Positions 44,646 through 53,998 of a stretch of DNA of 64,000 bases are shown piece by piece. A model generated the notes under the pieces. It saw nothing but the letters and a program-made list of their open reading frames with translations, was not told where the DNA came from and made no database searches. A program made the translations under genes and the position numbers. How positions within the stretch are numbered: position 1 is the first letter of the stretch; each line of letters starts with the position of its first letter. The stretch lies in NCBI RefSeq assembly GCF_000975135.1, contig NZ_BBRF01000001.1, forward strand, positions 1,490,380 to 1,554,379. The letters are read 5' to 3'. Source of the stretch: Demequina aurantiaca (lineage in GTDB: Bacteria > Actinomycetota > Actinomycetes > Actinomycetales > Demequinaceae).

Positions 44646-45020
44646 GTAGCCACCACAAAGCACGATAGGGGTCCACCGCGAGCTTTCCGCCGCGGGAACG
44701 ACGAAGGCGAGCCGCAGCCCAATCTCCTCGGTGTCCGCGAAGTCGGCGCGTACCCGTTGGTCGTCGCTCATCGAGGGCAGGTAGGCCCCGCCACAGTCGC
44801 GCACGAGCGTCGTGACAGATGCCCCTGGGATGAGCGAGGGCAGGTCGTACCCGATCGCCGTAACGAGTGCTCCCGCCGAGGCACCCGTGAGTAAACTCTC
44901 TCGACGCGCTAGGAACCTGCATCCACGGGCCATGGCGGCCTCACCCAAAAGGTGTCTCACGTCAGGGCGCGGGAGCGCCATACCGAGGTTCCCAGACGTT
45001 GACCGGACGACAATACCGCC
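44646..45020 (-). pseudogene. Broken, inverted homologue of the SbnA-like synthase
   Basis: On the minus strand GGIVVRSTSGNLGMAL (from 45020) matches residues 74-89 of the intact enzyme. It is joined in frame near 44972 to RPDVRHLLGEAAMARGCR and GASAGALVTAIGYDLPSL, which match residues about 247-290. Roughly 155 residues between are missing, as is everything before residue 74, including the PLP lysine. The tail then runs into the decarboxylase gene. Substitutions are numerous, so it is not a recent copy. A short product from ATG 44981 is possible but would lack the active site. Confidence 0.8.
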
Positions 45021-45167
45021 CGAGGTGTGGTCCCTGGCGTTTCTTGCTTCGTGGTGAGCCAGAGCCGGGTGTTCGCGTCCCGTTCATCTGTTCGTGGTCT
45101 TGTGCCAACCAGTTGTTTGCTTTGCTGCCGTAGGTTCTCCGACGTCACCTTCGGAGGAGTTCTGGTT

Positions 45168-48100
45168 TTGTCTTACTCAGCGCACGCACGCAAGTTCATG
45201 GTCATGTTCGCATCAGCGATTGCAGCTATATCGGTTGTAGCGCTCGGGCCCAATGCCCCTGAATCTGCGGCGACCGCCGACGACCGTGCCACTTACTTGG
45301 GTCAGCAGCTCTACTTTGGCGAGTTCCACTCCCACACGGGAGTAAGCGACGGAGTGGATCTACCTCCCGACGCATTCGCTCATGTTCGTGACGAGCACGC
45401 AGCTGATTTCTTTGCTGTGACGGAGCATGACGTGATGTTCGACCTACGCAACACGGACAGTTTTGCGGAGGACTGGGCTGACGCGGAGTCTGACGAGTGG
45501 CGATACCTCCACGAGCGTGCGAGTGAATTCAATGCAGCGCAGGAGGATGTTGTCGCGGTACCTGCCTACGAGACCACCTGGTACGACGGCACTGGTCATA
45601 TCAATATCTTTAATACGGAATGGAAAGCTACTGCCCGCGCCCAGTCGGAGGGGTCCATTGATGGTTTCGTCAACAGGTTCGGAACTGGGGACCTGAAGTA
45701 CGACATGTACACGTACTTCGCGCGCCTCAAGTTGGATCCCGAAGCGATCGGTCAATTCAATCACCCCTCTACGACCAGCAAGGGCAACTTCTTCGACTTC
45801 AACGGTCTGGACCCCGTGGTGGATGCCCGCATGAACCTCATTGAGGTCAAGATCGACCGTCAGCTTGAGCAGTATCAACTTGCGTTAGACAAGGGCTGGC
45901 ACCTGTCGCCTACGTACAACGGCGACGAGCACGGGGATAACTGGGTGACGGGGGCGGACGCGATCACTGGGATTTGGGCCGAGGAGCAGACGTTGGACGG
46001 GCTCTATTCGGCCATGAGGGCGCGTAGCACCTACTCGACTCTCGATGAAAACATCGAGCTCACGTTCGGCGCCAACGGTCGGATGATGGGCACGGTCCTG
46101 CCGTCGACCACCAGGACATTTGCCGCCGATATTGCGCTACACGACGCGGACTCCACGGACGAGTTCACTTCCGTGAAGATCCTGACCAATAACGGCAAGG
46201 TGGCGCATGATTTTGGGGCGGTGTCGGGCAACTCCCTGACTCTCGACCACACGTTCGCAGTGGAGGACGGTGACTACTACTTCGTGAAGGCCGTCCAGGC
46301 GGATGGGGACTTCGTCGTTTCTGCCCCGTTGTGGATCGGAGAGACCACACGAGGTGCCGAATATGCGCCCGTGATTTCGGTTTCGGCAGGGGTGCCGGCA
46401 CGCGCGAACTACAACGATTCTGTTGAGTTACCGAACGTCACCGCCGTCGATCGCTCAGGAAATCCAGTCGCTGTCACCTTCGAGGTTTACGACTCCGCCG
46501 GCGAGGTGCCCGTCGGTGACGGCGAGTTTCAGGTGCGCAGTTACGACGACCATTTCATCGTGGTGAAAGCGGAGGATTCTACGGGGAACATCAACGCAGA
46601 GCTCCTCCGCATTTCGGTCAACACTGACGACCTGGACCCGACGGGTGTCTTCCAGTACTTCGGTTCCACCGCAGTCGTCGCGGCGGAGGCTGGCGGAACT
46701 GGAATCTCAATCTCAACGGATGTCACCATCCCGCAGGTGTTCGCCCAGGTGCGGCCCGTCGGCGGCTCGGCTTGGGTGGACACTCCCGTACTCCGGGAGG
46801 ACTCTGGTGACGTCTATGAAGTCTCCACCATCGGCCGCGACGCGGCCGAGTACAAGGATCAGATCACGGGTCAGCCGTTGCGCAGCCACGAGTTCCGGGT
46901 AGACGGTCTCGATGGGGGCAAGCGCTACGAATATCGATTTGGAGTCTCCGCGGATCGCGCCGAAGCGGGTGCCTGGAGCGACGTGGGCGGTGAGTTCGTC
47001 GCGGGTGGCGCGGAGAACGAACCCGTTTACGTGGTGGGCGATTTGCAAGTCACCGACCACTCCACCGAGGGGCTAGGGCTCTTGCGCGACACCCTAGACA
47101 CGGTGCGCGCTGCGCAACCAGGGGGAGAGACCTTGGTCCAGCTAGGCGATCTGGTCGACAACGGCGGGCGCGGGGAATATTGGCAAGAGGTGTGGGACAA
47201 CGTATTTAGCGGCCTTGACGTGCAGTATGCGCCGGTGGCGGGGAATCACGAAACCTATGGAGACTTGGATTACAACTCGCTAACAACGGACCGAACAGCG
47301 ATCTTCTCCAATATGTTTGCCACTCCTGACAACGGGGTGGTTGGCGAATCGAACTACTCGTTCGACCGCGGGGATGTGCATTACTCCGTCCTCAATTCCA
47401 ACTTTGACCTCGACGAGCAACTCGAATGGCTCGTCCAGGACGTGCGTGAGTCCAATGCGCCCTGGCACGTGGTGATGGGCCACTTCTCCTACTACGGCGG
47501 CTCTCACGGTAATGACGCAGGGATGGCGAGCGACCGAGCGAAGGTGTCAAAGGTGCTAGCCAACTTAGGCGTGAACATGTACCTCGGAGCGCACGACCAC
47601 GTCTACAAGCGCTCGGTGATTTACGACGGAAGGTTGGCGCAGACTCCAGAGGAAGTGGCCTCTGGCGTCACTTATGTGACGATGGGGTCCTCGGGCCCAA
47701 AGTTCTACGACAACGTGGTTCATCCCTGGGATGACGTGGTGTTTGACGAAGACACTCAACTAGGCGCTGCCATTCAAGTGGAGGGCGATGGGCTGAAGTT
47801 CACCTCGTACACCATCGACGGCGACGTCGTCGACGAATTCACCGTACAAAAGCCGACCGGAACTTGGCGCGTCTCGTCGACCGACCTAGTCGATAAGGCC
47901 CTGCCGGGCGTGGGTCTGCTGAGCTACGAAGGTTCACGCGACAACGTCACGGTCACCGCGGCAACTTACGATGCGAGCCAGGCTCGTCTTATCCACGTCC
48001 GCACGGTGGACGTCGCGCTTGACGGCCGCGGCGTGGAACAGTTCGTGGAGTTCGCAAGCCCGCTTCCTGTGGGGCCAAGCGATACGGTCAAGATTTTTCT

Positions 48101-51100
48101 GTGGGATTCGTTAGTGGGTGGACCCTCAGCGCTTCCCGCGATGACCCTGCGCGAGGGTCTCGAAGGTGCAGGAACTGCTGACGATCCGTACCTCATCCGC
48201 ACCGGGACAGACATTTCAAAGATCGGGTATGACCCCGAGGGGTATTACGCTCTCGCAAATGACCTCAACCTCAGCGGGGTTGACGTGGATCAAATCGGGA
48301 TCAGCCAGACCTTCACTGGAGTGTTCGATGGTGCTGGGTATGTGATCACGGGTTACGTCGCACCGAACGACACGGGGATGGGACTCTTCGCGGTTAATCA
48401 CGGCACTATTCGCAACGTTCATGTTGACAGCGATCTCACGTCCACTGCATCGACCGTGGGGATGATAGTCGACTTAAACTACGGAACTGTTGAAAACAGT
48501 TGGACCTCCGGCTCGATCACTGGGCTAGACCTCGTTGGCGGTATCGCAGGCGAATCGCATGGCGCAGTGCTTAACAGTTACTCCACGGCCGACGTCACGG
48601 CCACTGGCTCATACGCAGGCGGGATCGTCGCGTTGCAACGCGGCGAGGCCGCTCTGACGGAATCCGTATATTCCACTGGGCTGGTGCAGGCAGCAGTGCG
48701 CAACGCGGGAGGGCTCGTGAGCTACGCACGTGACGAGCCAACGATTCGCACGAGCGTCTCACTCAACTCGGCCGTGCGGGCCCCCAGTTGGTCGCACGCC
48801 ATCCTGGGGCGCGCTTATGGGAGCCAGGAAGCGGCACTGGAAGACAACTCGGTGTCTGAACTGACATACGTGGCAGTCCAGAGCCAGCCGGTCACGGGGG
48901 TCGGAACCCTCATGGGTACCGTCGTGACTGCTGCGGCGACGCAGAGTTCCGATCTCTTCGTTGGGCTCGGCTGGGACTTTGCGGCGACGTGGGAATGGAA
49001 CGATGCAGCGGGTAGGCCAACGTTGACCGGAAATCCAGAGGCAGTAACCTCGGTTGGTCCGAACTTGCCGCGGGACGCGAGCGGTGCCTATCGAATCGGA
49101 ACGGTCGAGGATCTCAGCGCGCTCTCCGATTTCCCGAGTGAACGCTTCATCCTCACTACGGACCTGGACCTCACGGGAAGTGACTTCGAACCACTCAACG
49201 CAACGGTTCCGTTCGCGGGTGATTTGAACGGCGACGGGCACGTCATTCGCGGACTCACCTCTAGCCGCGGAGGACTATTCGCCATATTGGCGGGATCGGT
49301 TCACGACCTGGGGCTTGTTGGCGCCGACGTCAACGTCGATGGAGATCGAGTCGGCATTGTTGCCGGGGAGTCTTCCGGCCTTATTGAGCGTGTGTACGTC
49401 ACGGGAAGTGTGACAGGCACCAATCGAGTAGGCGGCCTCGTAGGAGAGGGAAGCGGAACGGTGCGAGACAGCTATACCCTTGCCGATGTCCGGGCGACGT
49501 ATCGCTACGCAGGCGGAGTCGTGGGCATCGCCTCAAGTGGGGCACACGTCGAAGATGTGTATGCCTTGGGCGCAGTCGTCGCTGACGACCGGAACGCTGG
49601 TGGCGTGGTGAGTTACGGGTACACAGGAACCATTGTGAAGACGTCAGTTTCGCTGAATTCTCAAGTGACATCGCCTGACTGGAGCCACGCAATTGTGGGT
49701 CGCGTGGCAGCCGGACAGGTGGCTTCACTTGAGGGCAACGAAGTGGGCAGTGCTGTTCCTGTGGCGGGTGAGCGCCCCGTAACTGAGGTTCCAGGTCCTG
49801 GACACGACACTCTTCGCGGGGAGGTCGTCGATACGCGGCAATTGCGAAGTGCAAACCACTTCACGGCGACTCTCGAGTGGGATTTGGCTGACGTGTGGAA
49901 GTGGAGTTCTGAGGCGAACAGGCCGATGCTTCGTGCAGTTCCCGAGCCTTATGTCGAGGTGACACCTGAGCTTCCTCTCGCCAGTGACGGGTTCTATGAG
50001 GTTGATTCGGTCGAGGACCTCGCGCAGGTTGATCTGTTCCCCAGTGCAAACTTCAGGCTCGTGGCTGATATTGATCTCGGTGGTGTGAGCGATTTTGAAC
50101 CGTTGAACGTGCTCGCGCCGTTCGGCGGGGTTCTCGACGGCAATGGCCGTGTAATCCAGGCGCTGTCGTCCACTAAGGGAGGTCTCTTCAGCTCCATGGC
50201 AGGCACGGTCACTGACCTAGGCATTGTCGGAGCGAAAATCGACGCCGACGCGACATACGTAGGAATCTTGGCGGATCGTTCGAGCGGCACGGTAGAGAGA
50301 GTGTTCACTACAGGCGTCGTCAATGGCTCCGAACGTGTGGGTGGGGTAATTGGGCAGCTCGACACAGATGGTGTGCTGAGTGACGCCTATTCCACCGCGA
50401 CGGTTAGGGCTGACGGTAGTTACTCAGGTGGAGTCGTGGGAATTACGTCGGCAGGCACGTTGACTGAACGGGTCTATTCGAGTGGGGCAGTGAGCGCAGG
50501 GCACACGGGCGCTGGGGGCATCTCCAGCTACGCGTATACCGACACCACCGTCGCGGACGCTGTGGCAATTAACCAGGGGGTCGCCGCCGGCGGCAACGGC
50601 GCGAACGCGATTGTAGGAAAGGTCAAGGGTTCTCCGACTCTCCGCGCAAATGTGCATTCCGACGCTGTGTCGGTGTCCGCGCTCGACGCTCAAATACCCG
50701 CCTTGATGGGGACCAGCGTGCCCGACGCTATCGCCAAGTCGGCTTCGCTCTATCAGGGTGACCTGGGTTGGGATTTCGACTCGGTGTGGCAGTGGGATTC
50801 CGGCGCGCTTCGCCCGCTGCTCCAGTCAACGCCGGAGCCATTGAGTTCCGCCGAGGTGCCGGGTGTGGATGTCGCGATACAGATCTCGTCTGTCGCGGAG
50901 CTCCAGGCAGTTGCCGATCATCCGGACTACTGGTTCGTGCTGAGCGGGGACATTGACCTTTCGGGCGTGGATGACTTTGTGCCCTTAGGATCGACGGTCC
51001 CTTTTACCGGCACCTTCGACGGCGCCAGCTACAAAATATTGGGCCTGACGTCGACGTCCGGGGGTCTCTTTGACGAAGTGGGTGTGGGCGGCAGAGTATT

Positions 51101-51725
51101 TGACTTGTCAGTAATGGGCGCGGGCGTCGAGGTAGACACTTCGCACGTGGGAATCCTCGCGAACCGTTTTGCGGGCGACGCAGACCGTATCTACACGAGC
51201 GGATCAGTGACTGGCACTCAACGCATCGGCGGCATCGTAGGGAACCTGACCGGGAACTTACGGGACAGCTATTCGGAAGCAGAGGTGCGTTCCTCCAGCA
51301 GTTACGCCGGTGGCGTGGTGGGTATTGCGGACCACGGTTCGACAGTGCAGCGGGTTTACGCCACGGGTGCAGTCGAATCGAGCAATACCGCTGGTGGAAT
51401 TGCGGGTTATGTCTATACGGATACCCGACTCGAACAGAGCTTCGCATTGAACCCCACTGTCAGCGGCTCACGCAATACGCACCGAGTTGTGGGCAGAGTG
51501 GGCGGTGACGCGACTCCGCCCATTGTCGATAACCGTGCTGGTGACGTGGTGGAAGCGAGCGTCCAACGTGTCACCGACGTGGGGGCGGCAACACTTAACG
51601 GCGAAACGGTCACGAGTGAGAATTCTGCTGTGCAATCAACGTGGGAAGACGGCCTTGGCTGGAACTTCACCGCCGTGTGGCAATGGAACGACGAACTGCA
51701 GCGCCCCGTGCTGCGAGGAGAGTGA
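45168..51725 (+). CDS. Giant secreted PHP hydrolase-metallophosphoesterase-GLUG repeat protein
   Basis: A 2185-residue exported protein. The best start is TTG 45168, with GGAGGAG at 45153-45159; it yields a signal peptide (MSYSAHARKF, hydrophobic stretch, cut near SAATA). Residues 47-390 are a CehA/McbA-type PHP hydrolase (HSHT, TEHD, FNHP, GDEHGDN). After a linker, a fibronectin-like domain (about 484-617) leads a calcineurin-type phosphoesterase (about 620-890) with GDLQVTD, GDLVDNG, GNHE, MGHFSYYG and GAHDH. Four repeat modules with GLUG-like units fill 995-2185. It has no anchor of its own but is coupled to the next gene, which has one. Likely a cell-surface nucleotide, phosphodiester or phosphate scavenger. 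Confidence 0.85.
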   Translation: MSYSAHARKFMVMFASAIAAISVVALGPNAPESAATADDRATYLGQQLYFGEFHSHTGVSDGVDLPPDAFAHVRDEHAADFFAVTEHDVMFDLRNTDSFAEDWADAESDEWRYLHERASEFNAAQEDVVAVPAYETTWYDGTGHINIFNTEWKATARAQSEGSIDGFVNRFGTGDLKYDMYTYFARLKLDPEAIGQFNHPSTTSKGNFFDFNGLDPVVDARMNLIEVKIDRQLEQYQLALDKGWHLSPTYNGDEHGDNWVTGADAITGIWAEEQTLDGLYSAMRARSTYSTLDENIELTFGANGRMMGTVLPSTTRTFAADIALHDADSTDEFTSVKILTNNGKVAHDFGAVSGNSLTLDHTFAVEDGDYYFVKAVQADGDFVVSAPLWIGETTRGAEYAPVISVSAGVPARANYNDSVELPNVTAVDRSGNPVAVTFEVYDSAGEVPVGDGEFQVRSYDDHFIVVKAEDSTGNINAELLRISVNTDDLDPTGVFQYFGSTAVVAAEAGGTGISISTDVTIPQVFAQVRPVGGSAWVDTPVLREDSGDVYEVSTIGRDAAEYKDQITGQPLRSHEFRVDGLDGGKRYEYRFGVSADRAEAGAWSDVGGEFVAGGAENEPVYVVGDLQVTDHSTEGLGLLRDTLDTVRAAQPGGETLVQLGDLVDNGGRGEYWQEVWDNVFSGLDVQYAPVAGNHETYGDLDYNSLTTDRTAIFSNMFATPDNGVVGESNYSFDRGDVHYSVLNSNFDLDEQLEWLVQDVRESNAPWHVVMGHFSYYGGSHGNDAGMASDRAKVSKVLANLGVNMYLGAHDHVYKRSVIYDGRLAQTPEEVASGVTYVTMGSSGPKFYDNVVHPWDDVVFDEDTQLGAAIQVEGDGLKFTSYTIDGDVVDEFTVQKPTGTWRVSSTDLVDKALPGVGLLSYEGSRDNVTVTAATYDASQARLIHVRTVDVALDGRGVEQFVEFASPLPVGPSDTVKIFLWDSLVGGPSALPAMTLREGLEGAGTADDPYLIRTGTDISKIGYDPEGYYALANDLNLSGVDVDQIGISQTFTGVFDGAGYVITGYVAPNDTGMGLFAVNHGTIRNVHVDSDLTSTASTVGMIVDLNYGTVENSWTSGSITGLDLVGGIAGESHGAVLNSYSTADVTATGSYAGGIVALQRGEAALTESVYSTGLVQAAVRNAGGLVSYARDEPTIRTSVSLNSAVRAPSWSHAILGRAYGSQEAALEDNSVSELTYVAVQSQPVTGVGTLMGTVVTAAATQSSDLFVGLGWDFAATWEWNDAAGRPTLTGNPEAVTSVGPNLPRDASGAYRIGTVEDLSALSDFPSERFILTTDLDLTGSDFEPLNATVPFAGDLNGDGHVIRGLTSSRGGLFAILAGSVHDLGLVGADVNVDGDRVGIVAGESSGLIERVYVTGSVTGTNRVGGLVGEGSGTVRDSYTLADVRATYRYAGGVVGIASSGAHVEDVYALGAVVADDRNAGGVVSYGYTGTIVKTSVSLNSQVTSPDWSHAIVGRVAAGQVASLEGNEVGSAVPVAGERPVTEVPGPGHDTLRGEVVDTRQLRSANHFTATLEWDLADVWKWSSEANRPMLRAVPEPYVEVTPELPLASDGFYEVDSVEDLAQVDLFPSANFRLVADIDLGGVSDFEPLNVLAPFGGVLDGNGRVIQALSSTKGGLFSSMAGTVTDLGIVGAKIDADATYVGILADRSSGTVERVFTTGVVNGSERVGGVIGQLDTDGVLSDAYSTATVRADGSYSGGVVGITSAGTLTERVYSSGAVSAGHTGAGGISSYAYTDTTVADAVAINQGVAAGGNGANAIVGKVKGSPTLRANVHSDAVSVSALDAQIPALMGTSVPDAIAKSASLYQGDLGWDFDSVWQWDSGALRPLLQSTPEPLSSAEVPGVDVAIQISSVAELQAVADHPDYWFVLSGDIDLSGVDDFVPLGSTVPFTGTFDGASYKILGLTSTSGGLFDEVGVGGRVFDLSVMGAGVEVDTSHVGILANRFAGDADRIYTSGSVTGTQRIGGIVGNLTGNLRDSYSEAEVRSSSSYAGGVVGIADHGSTVQRVYATGAVESSNTAGGIAGYVYTDTRLEQSFALNPTVSGSRNTHRVVGRVGGDATPPIVDNRAGDVVEASVQRVTDVGAATLNGETVTSENSAVQSTWEDGLGWNFTAVWQWNDELQRPVLRGE
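48166..51722 (+). repeat. Four tandem protein-coding modules of about 290-305 residues (GLUG-type)
   Basis: Within the giant gene the modules run about 48166-49040, 49041-49960, 49961-50850 and 50851-51722. Each opens with a DL-tract (such as TTDLDLTGSDFEPLN, VADIDLGGVSDFEPLN), then G-GLF, VGG-VG and YAGGVVGI units, and closes with a W-rich stretch ending RP-L. The first module is the most divergent. The DNA copies differ enough that the duplications look old. Confidence 0.85.
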
Positions 51726-51726
51726 A

Positions 51727-52434
51727 GTGACTGTGAAGCAATCCAATAGGCGCGTGAATGCAAAGAGTCGGATCGCAGCCATACTCGCGATGGGATTAAG
51801 CCTCGCAGTCGCTGCGGGTGGCGCCGCCTCCGCGGTGCCGGTCCTTGACCACGATGCGCAGTTAGACGGCTCTACGGCGACTGTGCAGGTGGCGGCAGGC
51901 TCGGACGGCGCGGGGAGGGCAGTGTCAATCCTCGTCTTCGGCGTAGACGCTGACCGGACCTCGCCCCGTGAGACCAGCATCGTCTTTGTAGACGAGGCAA
52001 CCCTTAATGCGGCTGGAGCCCTGGAGTTCGTGATGGAGCTCCCCCAGGCAGATTTGGAGGGCTATGTTCTGTCGCTCGCGGTGAGCGGTGCCGAGCCGTA
52101 CCTGAAGCTCCTGAACCCGGACGGAGTGCTGCCGCCCGTAGGCGAGACCGACGGCAATGCTGGAACGCCTGGCGACGGAAATGGCGAGCCAGGAAGCAGT
52201 GATGGTTCCGACCTTGACCCCGACGCGGGCACTGGCAGCGCCGGTTCCAACGGAGGCGTCAGCGAGGCTGGGCAAACCGGCCCGGCCACCACCCAAGGTG
52301 GGGGGCCAGTGAGCGGTGAGCTCAGTTCAACCGGCGGCACGGTGGCCTTCTGGCTGGTGGTGGTGGCAGCTCTCGCTCTCACTATTGGATTGATATTGCG
52401 CATGGTCGCTCGGCACCGGACTCAGGTCAATTGA
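51727..52434 (+). CDS. Small secreted protein with LxxTG-like wall-anchor tail
   Basis: A 235-residue protein: signal peptide (RIAAILAMGLSLAVAAGGAASA), a beta-rich domain of about 110 residues, a Gly/Ser/Asp/Thr linker (about 140-197), then LSSTGG at 199-204, a membrane helix (VAFWLVVVAALALTIGLIL) and a basic tail (RMVARHR). This is the layout of a sortase substrate with a degenerate motif. GTG at 51727 is one base after the giant gene's stop, with GAGGAGAG just upstream, so the two are coupled. It may tether the large enzyme to the wall. Confidence 0.75.
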   Translation: MTVKQSNRRVNAKSRIAAILAMGLSLAVAAGGAASAVPVLDHDAQLDGSTATVQVAAGSDGAGRAVSILVFGVDADRTSPRETSIVFVDEATLNAAGALEFVMELPQADLEGYVLSLAVSGAEPYLKLLNPDGVLPPVGETDGNAGTPGDGNGEPGSSDGSDLDPDAGTGSAGSNGGVSEAGQTGPATTQGGGPVSGELSSTGGTVAFWLVVVAALALTIGLILRMVARHRTQVN

Positions 52435-52463
52435 GCCGTACTGCGATGAATGCCACCCCCCGA

Positions 52464-52493
52464 TTGGGGACGCACGCTTATAACCGGTAGAAT
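52464..52493 (+). promoter_or_regulatory. tig: Candidate tig promoter
   Basis: TTGGGG at 52464-52469 and TAGAAT at 52488-52493 are 18 bases apart, ending 71 bases before the tig start. The -10 is good and the -35 partial. Confidence 0.4.
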
Positions 52494-52564
52494 TGCCGGG
52501 TTGCTCTGCCGCGGGAAACCCTCGTGTATGGCTGAGCCTTCTTCCAGCACCCAGGAGTACGTCA

Positions 52565-53893
52565 GTGACCAGCGCCTTCGAGACCATCGACGCCACGACC
52601 GTCAAAGTAACGGTTAACCTCACCGAGGAGGACCTCGCGCCCGCCCTCAAGCACGCCTATGAGCACATTGGCGAGCAGGTGCAGATTCCCGGCTTCCGTA
52701 AGGGCAAGGTGCCCGCAAAGATTCTTGAGCAGCGCGTAGGCAAGGGTGCCGTCATTGAGCACGCCGTCAACGACGGTCTGCCCGGCTGGTACTCCGAGGC
52801 CGTCCAGGAGCTTGAGCTGCGCCCCTTCGGCCAGCCCGAGGTCGACGTCACCAAGATCCCCGGCTCCGTTGAGGGAGACGAGGGACTGGAGTTCACCGCC
52901 ATCGTGGAGATCCGCCCCGAGGTCAAGCTTCCCGCCGCTGACACGCTGACCCTTGAGGTCGAGCCCATCGAGGTCAGCGACGCTGACGTCGACGAGCGCG
53001 TTGACGCACTGCGCGAGCGCTTCGGTTCGCTCGTCACGGTTGACCGCCCTGCGGCCAACGACGACTTCGTCACCATCGACCTGTCCGCCAAGGTTGACGG
53101 CGCGGACGTCGACGCCGTTCAGGGCACGTCCTACCAGGTCGGTTCGGGCAACATGCTCGAGGGCCTGGACGACGCGCTGCTCGGACTCAGCGCAGACGAG
53201 GAGACCACGTACGAGGGTCCCCTCGCCGCAGGCGACCAGGCCGGCCAGGACGCCGTAATCACCGTCAAGGTGACCGCCGTCAAGACTCGCGAGCTCCCCG
53301 AGGTGGACGACGACTTCGCCCAGCTCGCGTCCGAGTTCGACACGGTTGCAGAGCTCCGTGAGGACCTCAAGGAGCAGGCCGCCAAGATCAAGACCAACAA
53401 CCAGGCCGTCGAGGCACGCGAGAAGCTGCTTGAAGCACTCATCGCCGCCACCGACTTCGAGCTCCCCAAGAAGGTCATCGAGGCAGAGGTGCACAGCCAC
53501 CTCGAGAACGAGAACCGCCTTGAGGACGACGAGCACCGTGCCGAGGTCACCGAGGAAGCTCACAAGGCACTGCGCGCGCAGATCCTCCTCGACCAGCTTG
53601 GCGAGGACCTCGAGATCGAGGTTCAGCAGAACGAGCTCCTCGACTACCTGCTCAATGCTTCGCGTCAGTACAACATGGACCCCAACGAGTTCATCCAGCA
53701 GGTCGAGCAGGGTGGCCAGATTCCGGCCATCGTGTCCGAGGTTGCTCGCTCGAAGGCCACCGCGTACGCCCTGCGTCGCGCGACCATCAAGGACACCGCC
53801 GGCGCCGAGGTCGACCTCAGTGGCGTCATCGGCTCCATAGAGGACGAGACTGCGGAAGCCGATGCAGCAGCCGAGGGCGCTCCGATCGCCTAG
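52565..53893 (+). CDS. tig: Trigger factor (ribosome-associated chaperone/prolyl isomerase)
   Basis: A 442-residue trigger factor that meets nascent chains at the ribosome exit. The ribosome-binding signature GFRKGKVPAKILEQRVG is near residue 43. The FKBP-type isomerase domain covers about 155-240, and the C-terminal helical chaperone arms follow. The start is GTG at 52565 with AGGAG 7 bases upstream. The last 25 residues are an acidic Ala/Glu tail. It precedes clpP1-clpP2 and clpX, the usual proteostasis group. Confidence 0.96.
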   Translation: MTSAFETIDATTVKVTVNLTEEDLAPALKHAYEHIGEQVQIPGFRKGKVPAKILEQRVGKGAVIEHAVNDGLPGWYSEAVQELELRPFGQPEVDVTKIPGSVEGDEGLEFTAIVEIRPEVKLPAADTLTLEVEPIEVSDADVDERVDALRERFGSLVTVDRPAANDDFVTIDLSAKVDGADVDAVQGTSYQVGSGNMLEGLDDALLGLSADEETTYEGPLAAGDQAGQDAVITVKVTAVKTRELPEVDDDFAQLASEFDTVAELREDLKEQAAKIKTNNQAVEAREKLLEALIAATDFELPKKVIEAEVHSHLENENRLEDDEHRAEVTEEAHKALRAQILLDQLGEDLEIEVQQNELLDYLLNASRQYNMDPNEFIQQVEQGGQIPAIVSEVARSKATAYALRRATIKDTAGAEVDLSGVIGSIEDETAEADAAAEGAPIA

Positions 53894-53934
53894 TTTCTTC
53901 GCGGCTACCGCCTGGTCACAGGCAGGGCCGCACA

Positions 53935-53978
53935 CGCAAAGAAGGGCGACACCCCACTGGGTGCCGCCCTTCTTTGCG
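53935..53978. terminator. Strong bidirectional terminator after tig
   Basis: A 20-bp stem with a single mismatch (left arm CGCAAAGAAGGGCGACACCC) closes over CACT. It lies between tig and the convergent membrane protein gene, 41 bases past the tig stop and 20 bases past the other. Confidence 0.92.
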
Positions 53979-53998
53979 TTACGCCGTGTGGTGGGGCG

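Noticed and set aside
45027..45167. Upstream in-frame ATG for the giant surface protein
   Set aside because: It adds 47 residues that would precede and spoil the signal peptide and lies over the pseudogene. TTG 45168 has a GGAGGAG site at the right distance.
40333..52600. Search for an integrative element at tRNA-Pro (att duplication, integrase)
   Set aside because: No copy of the tRNA-Pro 3' end was found near the right edge of the block, and no recombinase gene is present.
52562..53935. A 457-codon minus-strand frame opposite tig
   Set aside because: It is Leu/Val/Asp/Gly-rich shadow of the trigger factor gene without motifs; tig is certain.
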